A stretch of DNA of 6,539 nucleotides from Acidobacteriota bacterium. GTDB lineage: Bacteria; Acidobacteriota; Terriglobia; UBA7540. Positions within the stretch are counted from its first letter, which is position 1. Every line of letters begins with the position of its first letter. The stretch covers positions 13,786-20,324 of the forward strand of contig PMYF01000962.1 in assembly GCA_003171295.1 (NCBI GenBank), in the 5' to 3' direction. The notes under the pieces were generated by a model. That model had not been told where the DNA came from. It did not search any database and saw nothing but the letters and a program-made list of their open reading frames with translations. Shown piece after piece: positions 1-5,663 of this stretch. A program made the translations under genes and the position numbers.

Positions 1-295
1 AGGCTTGGATCTGCCACAGATAGGCATAGACCTGGAAGCATCCCTGCAGTTTCTGCAAGACGGACAGCCAACGTGGCAGTTCGAAGTAGTGGAAGTGGAG
101 GGTAGGATACGCCGGTTGCGCGGGGCGCTTCTCAATTCCTTCCCGGTTCGAGGGGTGCGTCAAGACGTGAACTTCGTGAAACCTGGCGAGTTGGGTGACC
201 AGGTTCCAACCGAGCACAGCTTCGCCGCTGCCCAACCGGATGTTACCGGAGGGACTGCAAGCGAAAGCACAGGTCAATAAACGCAGATTCCTCAC
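1..295 (-). CDS. Glycosyltransferase family 4 (GT-B fold), N-terminal part; runs off the window
   Basis: Ninety-eight codons are visible, open to the window edge, so the C-terminal donor-binding domain is missing. The predicted role is transfer of a sugar from a nucleotide donor to a growing glycan at the cytoplasmic face of the membrane. A short strand with Cys residues (RLLTCAFACSPSG, residues 5-17) leads into a Gly-rich acceptor loop, GSGEAVLGWNLV (22-33), then FHEVHVLTH (39-47), HFHYFELPRWL (67-77) and QVYAYLWQIQA (88-98). This is the usual N-terminal pattern of a GT4 subgroup. The start is GTG at 295-293, one base after the TAA of the upstream GT2 gene; there is no strong Shine-Dalgarno, so translation probably depends on coupling. 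An in-frame GTG at 310-308 is a possible alternative. The family is recognised from motifs; the donor and acceptor are unknown. Confidence 0.82.
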   Translation of the reverse strand, partial: MRNLRLLTCAFACSPSGNIRLGSGEAVLGWNLVTQLARFHEVHVLTHPSNREGIEKRPAQPAYPTLHFHYFELPRWLSVLQKLQGCFQVYAYLWQIQA

Positions 296-296
296 C

Positions 297-1232
297 TTAT
301 ATTCGGGCACGGCCCGTATAGAGCCCATGCCGCCACCGAGTATATTTCGCGAACAGCCAACGGTAAGCGTGCAACCCCAGCCCGGAAACGGCCAGGCTCG
401 CATAAATCATGGGCTGGAACGGCCGCAAGCGCAAGGACTCCCACGCCATCCGGCGGGCCTGAGGAACGTCGTAGTTGAGCAGGATCGCAGCCAGGGCGCT
501 CAGATGCTGGCTTAATTGCGCGGCGTCAAAATCCGCACGATGTTTTTCGACGACCCGGAAGCGGCCATCGTAAATCCTCCGGAGCGATCCCGAGATTTGG
601 GCGCCACCCAGGTGCCGTCTCACCAGGCACACAGGGACCGACGCCACCCGCGATACCTTCGCCGCCCGGAGCCAGAGATCCCAATCTTCGTAACTGGGAA
701 GGGTCTCGTCAAATCCCCCCACCGCCTCCAGCACGCTCTTGCGCAAGGCCACGCGCGAGCAGGAGCCAATAAAATCACCGGCCAGGAGCCGCCGATAGAC
801 GTCACCCGCAAAGGTGGGGAGGCGCTGCCCCAGGAAACGCCCGTCGGAACCCAAAAGTTCCTTGCCGCAGTAAGCCAGTCCGACCGCTTCGCCCCCGGCC
901 TCAAACGCGGCCACCTCGCGCGCCAGTTTCTCGGGGAACCATTCGTCGTCGGAATCCAGGAACGCGACGTAGGTTCCGCGGGCGAGGTTTATGCCGGTGT
1001 TGCGTGCGGCAGACTGCCCGCGATTCCGGTCGAGGCGATGAAAACTGAGCCGCGTGTCCCGAAACGCGGATACCACAACCCGGGTGTCATCGACCGAGCC
1101 ATCATCAATGACGAGCAATTCCCAATTCCCAAAAGTCTGGGCCATTACGCTCTGGATGGCGTTGCCCACCGTGCGCGCGCGGTTGTACGTCGGAATCACC
1201 ACGCTCACCACCGGATTGTTCGATTCTGTCAT
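297..1232 (-). CDS. Glycosyltransferase family 2 (GT-A fold)
   Basis: A 311-residue enzyme expected to transfer a sugar from a nucleotide donor during polysaccharide assembly. Visible GT-A landmarks, in order: VSVVIPTYNRA (9-19) opening the Rossmann-like fold; LLVIDDGSVDDT (39-50) with the nucleotide-contacting acidic pair; NRGQSAARNTGI (70-81); VAFLDSDDEW (89-98) with the metal-binding DxD; and YEDWDLWLRA (181-190), the ED motif that usually supplies the catalytic base. The C-terminus has one hydrophobic stretch at about 273-296, likely for membrane association. The ATG (1232-1230) overlaps the TGA of the upstream FkbM gene in a TGATG, so the two are translationally coupled and no strong Shine-Dalgarno is needed. 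The GT4 gene starts one base after this stop. Sugar specificity cannot be read from the sequence. Confidence 0.92.
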   Translation of the reverse strand: MTESNNPVVSVVIPTYNRARTVGNAIQSVMAQTFGNWELLVIDDGSVDDTRVVVSAFRDTRLSFHRLDRNRGQSAARNTGINLARGTYVAFLDSDDEWFPEKLAREVAAFEAGGEAVGLAYCGKELLGSDGRFLGQRLPTFAGDVYRRLLAGDFIGSCSRVALRKSVLEAVGGFDETLPSYEDWDLWLRAAKVSRVASVPVCLVRRHLGGAQISGSLRRIYDGRFRVVEKHRADFDAAQLSQHLSALAAILLNYDVPQARRMAWESLRLRPFQPMIYASLAVSGLGLHAYRWLFAKYTRWRHGLYTGRARI

Positions 1233-2062
1233 CAGCGCTTATAGGCAGTGAGAGGGTACGGAATCTCCGCTGGTTCCGCGTCCATGCGCTCGTACCCGAG
1301 TGACTTCAGCAGATCAGTAATGTCGCTTACGCTTACGCCTGGGGGCAGAGACTTGGGATGAACTTCACAGCATAATATTCGGCATTGGGGGTCTGACAGA
1401 GTACGCCGGAAGCCTTTGATGACCGCGTATTCAAAACCCTCCACATCGATCTTCACCGCACGAGGGATGGGCAGTCCTTCCGCTTCCGCGAAGGGGTCAC
1501 CTTGTATCACCTGCACCAGTTGATAAGGTATTTCTCCATGCCCGGGAGGGCTCGCAATGGCGCCCGACAAGAGACTGAAATTGGCCACCACTTGCCCAAT
1601 GTAAAGTTTTCCCTGGGCATCCCGTTCGCCGACGGCCTTTTGAAAGGCGCGAACATTTGTCAATCCGTTCAGCTTAAGGTTCGCCTGGAGTTGCTCGTAG
1701 GTTTCCTGGTGCGGCTCCCAGGCCACCACCGTGCCTGTTTCTCCCACGACCCGCGCCAGCAATACCGTGTACACGCCCAGGTGGCTCCCGATGTCGTACA
1801 CCGTATCTCCGGGTTTAAGAAAGCGGAGGATGAGGTCAAGGCTGGGTTCCATGCTTCCCGCCTCGATAGCGCGCAACTGCTCCGGAGTACGGGTGAAGAA
1901 GCGTGCGGAGACGCCCCCCCGTTCCACTTCGAGGACTCCTTGCCGCGACGAAGCCAGATAGTGGTAAATCCTTCTTGCCGGCGCCCGCAGTCCGAGCGTT
2001 CTTACGGCACGAATGAACCATGGGTTGTAAGTCAGTCTTCGGATGATGCTGGGCAGCGGCAT
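1232..2062 (-). CDS. FkbM-family SAM-dependent methyltransferase
   Basis: A 276-residue protein of the FkbM family, which O-methylates hydroxyls; inside glycan clusters these enzymes usually methylate a sugar. The N-terminal ~60 residues are basic and precede the Rossmann methyltransferase core. Motif I is VYDIGSHLGVYTVLLAR (88-104), the SAM-binding loop. VVAWEPHQETYEQLQANL (112-129) carries the acidic residue expected to hold the SAM ribose, and AVKIDVEGFEYAVIKG (202-217) is the KxDVEG signature of the family. The start is ATG 2062-2060, with AGGGA 7 bases upstream. It follows the upstream GT2 gene after a 59-base spacer and ends in a one-base overlap (TGATG) with the next GT2 gene, so it sits within the same operon. 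The position between glycosyltransferases supports a sugar substrate; which sugar is methylated is inference. Confidence 0.9.
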   Translation of the reverse strand: MPLPSIIRRLTYNPWFIRAVRTLGLRAPARRIYHYLASSRQGVLEVERGGVSARFFTRTPEQLRAIEAGSMEPSLDLILRFLKPGDTVYDIGSHLGVYTVLLARVVGETGTVVAWEPHQETYEQLQANLKLNGLTNVRAFQKAVGERDAQGKLYIGQVVANFSLLSGAIASPPGHGEIPYQLVQVIQGDPFAEAEGLPIPRAVKIDVEGFEYAVIKGFRRTLSDPQCRILCCEVHPKSLPPGVSVSDITDLLKSLGYERMDAEPAEIPYPLTAYKR

Positions 2063-2121
2063 GACTTTATCCCTGGCGCGACCGCCCCGCGGCGGCGCTT
2101 GCCAGGTTTTTACCTCCTGCG
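2063..2121 (-). promoter_or_regulatory. Spacer with an unpaired strong Shine-Dalgarno and a GC hairpin upstream of the FkbM gene
   Basis: On the minus strand a full AGGAGG lies at 2118-2113, only a few bases after the stop of the upstream GT2 gene and 50 bases before the FkbM ATG, much too far to serve it directly. No in-frame ATG, GTG or TTG occurs in between. Between this site and the nearer AGGGA (2074-2070) is an 8-bp GC stem with one bulged T and a four-base loop (2098-2078). The stem could bring the distant site closer to the start, or the site may be a remnant. A 12-codon reading frame from a CTG follows AGGAGG at normal spacing and ends at the TAA just before the ATG; a non-standard start makes this very tentative. 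Confidence 0.35.
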
Positions 2122-3042
2122 CTAGACGCGCCTTAAGCCACCTTTGACCACAAGAGCCAGACCCACAAGGTTTCCCGCAACTCGCTTGAGGCGCGAGGGT
2201 TCAAGCCCCTTAACGGCTTCGAAGGTGCTGAGAAACATGCGCACGAACAGCCCGAGGCAGCAAAGTGGGCGTGAAAATTCCTGGTGCTTGCCTACAAAGT
2301 AAAGCCGGTTGATTACTTCTTTCTTGCCGAACAGATACCAATCCGGACGTCCGATCTTGGAAGGATAGTGGTAGGACCGCGCCGCGGCAACGATCGCCAG
2401 GCGGTGTTTCTTCCCCACGCTGTAGCTAAAGTCCAGGTCCTCCAGGAAGCCGTATCCCGCGAACCATTCATCAAATAACTCTTCCTGTAGAATTCGCCGC
2501 GGATAAACCGCTCCCCCACTCGGTAACCACTGCACGTACCGGTTCTCGGGAACACTGCGGAATATCGTCTGGAACCCCGAGCGCATCACCAGGCTCCCGC
2601 GCGGGTCATAAAGGCCCCAGCGCGAAACGAAGCGCAGCGACTTCAAACGCGACGCAGAGAGGGGAGGCAGATTCATCCAGTTGCAACTTGCCCCTCCCGT
2701 ATCCTCCGGGGCGTTTTTCCAAAACTCCAGCATCGCTTCCACGGCCTGCGGCTCCAGAACAATGTCGTCGTCCATAAACCCGATCAGTTCGATCCCGGGC
2801 GCGACACACTCCACGCCGCGATTCCGCTTCGCCGAGGCCGAGCCGCGCGGGAAAGTCGTCACGGAGATATGCAACGCGGGGAACTCTCGTGCCAGGGTGT
2901 TCCCTTCCCCGGCCTCGTCCACCAAGACCACTTGATCAGGCCGGCGGGTCTGCTGGGCCAGGCTCTGCAGCATTTTCCGCAGTTCGTCACAACGGCCAAT
3001 GGTGGGAATGACAATCGCGATTTTGTCGCCAGCGAAAGACAT
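2122..3042 (-). CDS. Glycosyltransferase family 2 (GT-A fold), intact counterpart of the fragment upstream of gmd
   Basis: A 306-residue GT2 enzyme. The fold opens with KIAIVIPTIGRCDELRKML (7-25). VVLVDEAGEG (38-47) takes the place of the usual DDGS, which is somewhat unusual. KRNRGVE (72-78) precedes IGFMDDDIVLEPQA (87-100), whose DDD (91-93) is the metal-binding DxD. WLPSGGAVYPRRIL (172-185) and GYGFLEDLDFSYSVGKKH (196-213), with the ED pair at 201-202, complete the acceptor and catalytic region. Hydrophobic stretches near 258-277 and 288-303 suggest membrane attachment. The chosen ATG (3042) puts the first strand at residue 7; the Shine-Dalgarno is weak. The first ~22 codons are almost identical to a truncated copy at 4305-4239 on the other side of gmd. 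The gene follows gmd after 79 bases. Donor unknown; a GDP-6-deoxysugar is a guess from its position. Confidence 0.9.
   Translation of the reverse strand: MSFAGDKIAIVIPTIGRCDELRKMLQSLAQQTRRPDQVVLVDEAGEGNTLAREFPALHISVTTFPRGSASAKRNRGVECVAPGIELIGFMDDDIVLEPQAVEAMLEFWKNAPEDTGGASCNWMNLPPLSASRLKSLRFVSRWGLYDPRGSLVMRSGFQTIFRSVPENRYVQWLPSGGAVYPRRILQEELFDEWFAGYGFLEDLDFSYSVGKKHRLAIVAAARSYHYPSKIGRPDWYLFGKKEVINRLYFVGKHQEFSRPLCCLGLFVRMFLSTFEAVKGLEPSRLKRVAGNLVGLALVVKGGLRRV
2976..3027 (-). repeat. Direct repeat, copy A (5' end of intact GT2 gene)
   Basis: Fifty-two bases covering codons 6-22 of the GT2 gene, matching 4239-4290 in the same orientation at 51 of 52 positions. The one difference (2986 versus 4249) is silent, GAC versus GAT. 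Weaker similarity continues upstream through the start codon and about 13 bases of leader. The match stops abruptly on the 3' side of the gene fragment, at 2976. Confidence 0.9.
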
Positions 3043-3121
3043 ACTGTTGCTGCGTCGAACAACTGCCCTCTCCCCTGGGGGAAAGAGCCCTCACCCCAGG
3101 CGGACCGCCGGCTCATGCAGG
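3043..3121 (-). other. Short gap between gmd and GT2 with a small hairpin
   Basis: The 79-base spacer holds a CTCT-CCCC / GGGG-AA-AGAG inverted repeat at 3068-3087 with a two-base bulge and a tight loop. On the transcribed strand no run of U follows it, so it is unlikely to be an intrinsic terminator; read-through from gmd into the GT2 gene is expected. I see no strong Shine-Dalgarno and no promoter. Confidence 0.35.
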
Positions 3122-4102
3122 TTACTTGCCCCGAGCGGCAGCGAGGTCAGACTCCAACATCATCCGCACAAGTTGTTTGAAATCCACGGCGGGCTGCCAT
3201 CCGAGCGCGCGCTGCGCCCGGCGTGCGTCCGCGCGCAAATCATGGATCTCACCGGTGCGCAGGAACTGCGGGTTGACCTCCACCCACTCTTCCACCGTGC
3301 GGGGCACGTTCGCGGCCGGTCCGAGCTCACCCATCGCGGCCATGATCTCGGTGAGGAAATCGGAGACACTATGTGAGACCCCGGTGCCAATGACGAAGTC
3401 CTGCGGTTCCGCCAACTGCAACATGGCGTGCATGGCCTTAATGTAATCCCCCGCGAAGCCCCAGTCGCGCCGGGCCTGCAGATTCTCCAGCGCCAGCTTG
3501 GTGCGATCACCAAGCAGCCAGCGCGACGCGACGCGAGAGATCTTGCGCGTCACCATTTCGGGCCCCCGCCGCGGCGACTCATGATTGAAGAGAATGCCGC
3601 CCACCACAAACAGGCCTCTTTGCCGGTAAACTTCTGCCAGGCGATGCGCCGCCAGTTTCGAGACTCCATACGGCGAGGTCGGGCGGAGCCGCGTCTGCTC
3701 GTCGCACAACCCGTCCCAGTTGCCGATCATCTCGGAACTGGAAGCCTGGTAAACCCGCGTGTCGCGCTTGGTCCGCTCCACAAGTTGCAGCAGCCGGGCC
3801 AATCCTCCCACGTTGATGTCAAAGGTCTCGGCCGGAACTTCCCAACTGGTGGGAACGAATACCTGGCCGGCCAGGTTGTAGACCTCATCGGGCCACGCCT
3901 TTTGGAAGGCGACGGCCAGTGATTCCGCATCCCGCAGGTCCCCATAAACCACTTCCAGGCGCGGGAGAATGGCCCGCAGCCAGCGGGCGGACTCGGGCTC
4001 GCGCCGCACCAGGCCCCAGACTTGATAGCCACGCTCCAGCAGGTACTCGGCAAGATAGCTCCCGTCTTGCCCCGAAACTCCCGTGATCAATGCTGATTTC
4101 AT
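3122..4102 (-). CDS. gmd: GDP-mannose 4,6-dehydratase
   Basis: A cytoplasmic short-chain dehydrogenase/reductase that converts GDP-D-mannose to GDP-4-keto-6-deoxy-D-mannose (EC 4.2.1.47), the branch point to GDP-fucose, GDP-rhamnose and GDP-perosamine. Length is 326 residues, near the shorter Gmd proteins and below the ~370 of the E. coli enzyme. The NADP-binding loop is TGVSGQDGSYLAEYLLERG (7-25). The catalytic set is Ser122 (Thr in many homologues) and Glu124 in QASSSEMIG, then Tyr145 and Lys149 in PTSPYGVSK. Gmd hallmarks are FNHESPRRG (172-180), VTRKI (184-188) and ARRDWGFAGDYIKAM (210-224). These separate it from the 4-reductases (Rmd, Fcl), none of which is present here. The ATG at 4102-4100 has GAGGA about 10 bases upstream and overlaps the TGA of the upstream fragment frame (ATGA). 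The gene is flanked by direct repeats. Confidence 0.95.
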   Translation of the reverse strand: MKSALITGVSGQDGSYLAEYLLERGYQVWGLVRREPESARWLRAILPRLEVVYGDLRDAESLAVAFQKAWPDEVYNLAGQVFVPTSWEVPAETFDINVGGLARLLQLVERTKRDTRVYQASSSEMIGNWDGLCDEQTRLRPTSPYGVSKLAAHRLAEVYRQRGLFVVGGILFNHESPRRGPEMVTRKISRVASRWLLGDRTKLALENLQARRDWGFAGDYIKAMHAMLQLAEPQDFVIGTGVSHSVSDFLTEIMAAMGELGPAANVPRTVEEWVEVNPQFLRTGEIHDLRADARRAQRALGWQPAVDFKQLVRMMLESDLAAARGK

Positions 4103-4305
4103 GGTTGGAATATCCTCGCTCCCCTCTCGAGATTCAAAAAGAGTCTTTCACTTCCGGGTTCTGCGCCGCCCCGCTCGACAAGGCAGCGAGCCGTCGGCCC
4201 GGGCAGGACACGTACTTCGGGCGGCAGCGATGTCGAACTCCGCAGTTCATCACAACGGCCAATGGTGGGAATGACAATCGCGATTTTGTCGGTAGCAACG
4301 GGCAT
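4099..4305 (-). pseudogene. Truncated 5' fragment of a GT2 glycosyltransferase gene
   Basis: A 68-codon frame opens with ATG and the GT2 N-terminal strand; residues 6-22 (DKIAIVIPTIGRCDELR) are identical to the intact gene at 3042-2122. After Arg22 the resemblance stops completely. The remaining 46 residues (beginning SSTSLPPEVRVLPGP) show no GT2 motif: no DDGS, DxD or ED. The fragment is therefore too short to be an enzyme. Its TGA overlaps the gmd ATG in an ATGA, so if translated it could still deliver ribosomes to gmd. It may be a duplication or insertion scar or the remains of a deleted gene. That the sequence is a copy is clear; whether the peptide is made is unknown. Confidence 0.72.
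4239..4290 (-). repeat. Direct repeat, copy B (in the truncated GT2 fragment upstream of gmd)
   Basis: Partner of 2976-3027, same orientation, 51/52 identical, offset exactly 1263 bases. The two copies bracket gmd. Beyond the start-codon side the match becomes patchy but includes the ATG context and a GCAGC-like leader. On the other side it stops sharply at 4239. Confidence 0.9.
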
Positions 4306-4340
4306 ACTTTTACTGCTGCGCTTGCAGCGGAAAGGGTCGG

Positions 4341-4362
4341 CCGCGACGCCGGCGCTACGCGG
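4341..4362. repeat. GC-rich imperfect palindrome after GT2 stop
   Basis: Twenty-two bases with outer arms CCGCG/CGCGG and a CGCCGGCG palindromic centre, beginning ten bases beyond the TAG of the GT2 gene at 4372. No U-run follows on the transcribed strand, so a rho-independent terminator is doubtful. It could be an extragenic palindrome or an RNA-stabilising stem. Whether it recurs elsewhere in the genome cannot be seen here. Confidence 0.4.
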
Positions 4363-4371
4363 TCCTCCGAA

Positions 4372-5484
4372 CTACGGGACACTAGACTTAGAGATCGTGG
4401 GACTCAGAGTTTCTTGAACGCCTTCCCGGTCATCATGTTGCTTCCACTTTCCTTCTACACCTTTGTAGCCGTCAATCATCCCGCAAAGAATGGCGCGAGC
4501 AACATCAGGCCTGCCAGTCTTTAATACCTTGAGGATCCGCACAAAACCCAAGGGGAGGTTGTAAAGATGAAATAAGACCCACCAATGAAGCGGCAGGAAA
4601 TCGCCCGCCAGTAGCATGTGGTTGCGCGTGGTGTAATAGTAACGCTTCGTGCTGAGGGCGCGCCTGGCAAAGCGCTCACCCTTGTGCCACACAAAACCTT
4701 TGCGAGTTACGATACTACGGTACCCCGCTAAGATGCTTCGGTAACAGAACTCAAACTCCTCTCCGTCCATAAAGATCGCATCCATCAGGTAACATCCCCT
4801 CGCGGAATAGATTCGCTCCAAAACCTCCCGCTGAATCAGCATAGCGGGGCCCGCAACGTTAGCTGACTGCCAACAATCGACACTCTCCTCGGGCAGCGGC
4901 AGGTCACTGCGGACCAGAGGGCTAAAGAAGAAGCGAAGCAAGGTGCTCCGCAACGCATATTGGAGAAGTTTTGTCTCCCGGTCGTAGGTGATGCCCCCCA
5001 CGATGCCGGCATTTTCCCTCTTTCCGACCTCGACCAGCGCCTTTATGCAATCTCGATCTACTTCCGCGTCATTATCCAAGAGAAAGACGGCGTCGGCCGA
5101 GGGGTTGCGGAGCAGGGCATATCGCACCCCGATGTTTACCCCTCCCGTACGTCCGTAGTTTTCTGGACTGCGAATCAGGACGGCTCGGTTTGCAGGCAAG
5201 GTTGCCGCGAGAGATTGCTCCTGGACAACCTCTCCTCCCGCCCGAGCGGTGGCTTCAGAATATTCAACCAGCAGGTAGCCATCCCTCTCCAGCGCCCATT
5301 CCTTTATTCGCCCAATGGAATCATCCTGTGAACCATTATCCACGACAATCATCAGGAAGTCCGGGTATTCCAGGTGCCGGACAGACTCCAGGCACTCGAG
5401 CGTGTCACGCCAGCCGTTCCAATTGAGGGCGACGATGGCCACCCGGGGGTTTGGGCGTGATTGTTTTGGGCTCGCTGTAGCCAT
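4372..5484 (-). CDS. Glycosyltransferase family 2, rhamnosyltransferase-like (WbbL type)
   Basis: A 370-residue GT2 enzyme of the rhamnosyl/galactofuranosyl-transferase-like type. RVAIVALNWNGWRDTLECL (14-32) is the first strand; MIVVDNGSQDDS (45-56) is the nucleotide-binding motif; RSPENYGRTGGVNIG (105-119) is the typical NxGxxGGxNxG loop; FLLDNDAEVD (134-143) is the DxD; FMDGEEFEFCYR (238-249) is the acidic catalytic region. The C-terminal part has RNHMLLA (287-293) and a hydrophobic WWVLFHLYNLPLGFV (301-315), then DGYKGVEGKW (338-347). The frame is open upstream to an ATG at 5847, but that extension overlaps the upstream gene and has no GT features. ATG 5484, preceded by GAGGGGAG, fits the family start. 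It is paralogous to the upstream GT2 gene along the whole visible length. Rhamnosyl transfer is suggested by family resemblance only. Confidence 0.9.
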   Translation of the reverse strand: MATASPKQSRPNPRVAIVALNWNGWRDTLECLESVRHLEYPDFLMIVVDNGSQDDSIGRIKEWALERDGYLLVEYSEATARAGGEVVQEQSLAATLPANRAVLIRSPENYGRTGGVNIGVRYALLRNPSADAVFLLDNDAEVDRDCIKALVEVGKRENAGIVGGITYDRETKLLQYALRSTLLRFFFSPLVRSDLPLPEESVDCWQSANVAGPAMLIQREVLERIYSARGCYLMDAIFMDGEEFEFCYRSILAGYRSIVTRKGFVWHKGERFARRALSTKRYYYTTRNHMLLAGDFLPLHWWVLFHLYNLPLGFVRILKVLKTGRPDVARAILCGMIDGYKGVEGKWKQHDDREGVQETLSPTISKSSVP

Positions 5485-5488
5485 GATT

Positions 5489-5512
5489 CTCCCCTCGGGG
5501 AGCTGCCCCGAG
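5489..5512 (-). promoter_or_regulatory. Ribosome binding site inside two mutually exclusive hairpins
   Basis: Just upstream of the ATG at 5484, the minus strand can form a perfect 7-bp stem CTCGGGG/CCCCGAG with a five-base loop (5512-5494), or a 5-6 bp stem CTCCC(C)/(G)GGGAG (5502-5489). They share the CCCC segment, so only one can form at a time. The second fully covers the GGGGAG Shine-Dalgarno. The first leaves GGGAG free but pairs the adjoining GAG. This arrangement could tune translation of the GT2 gene. The pairing is seen in the sequence; the regulatory role is inference. Confidence 0.4.
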
Positions 5513-5536
5513 AACGGCGCGAAGCCGACTCTAACG

Positions 5537-5560
5537 GGCGATCGACCGCCGCTACAGCGG
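5537..5560. repeat. Two adjacent short inverted repeats in the intergenic leader
   Basis: 5537-5550 is a 14-base palindrome (GGCG-A-TCGA-C-CGCC) with one mismatched pair, and 5549-5560 is CCGCT-AC-AGCGG with 5-bp arms. They lie between the candidate promoter and the GT2 start. They could be protein-binding sites or stems in the leader RNA, or chance in GC-rich DNA. Confidence 0.3.
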
Positions 5561-5572
5561 AATGCGCAAGAG

Positions 5573-5599
5573 CTTATATTGCTTTGTAAAGCAAGACAA
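5573..5599 (-). promoter_or_regulatory. Candidate promoter with palindrome in its spacer
   Basis: An AT-rich island in otherwise GC-rich DNA. On the minus strand TTGTCT (5599-5594; 4/6 to the -35 consensus) and TATAAG (5578-5573; 5/6 to the -10) are 15 bases apart, or 16 if the -35 is read one base earlier. The spacer contains TTGCTTT/AAAGCAA, a 7-bp inverted repeat at 5579-5594, well placed for an operator. It would drive the GT2 gene at 5484 and the genes after it, with a leader of roughly 80 bases. The spacing is short for a sigma-70 promoter, and the organism's own consensus is unknown. Confidence 0.35.
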
Positions 5600-5663
5600 G
5601 CGCTGCTGCTGCCGCACCCCACGCGGCCCACCCGAGGCAGGCCGGGCCTCCTCCGTAGCAAGC

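Noticed and set aside
5..280. Plus-strand open frame of 91 codons at the window start
   Set aside because: The opposite strand encodes a convincing GT4 N-terminus across the same bases.
516..1244. Long plus-strand open frame of 242 codons
   Set aside because: It lies antisense to a clear GT2 gene, has no recognisable motif, and is explained by codon bias in GC-rich coding DNA.
1502..2125. Plus-strand open frame of 207 codons
   Set aside because: Antisense to the FkbM methyltransferase, with no domain signature and no context supporting a plus-strand gene.
3068..3087. Intrinsic terminator between gmd and the following GT2 gene
   Set aside because: The stem is bulged with a very tight loop, and no U-run follows on the transcribed strand.
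3428..3922. Plus-strand open frame of 164 codons
   Set aside because: Antisense shadow of gmd, whose catalytic motifs are intact on the minus strand.
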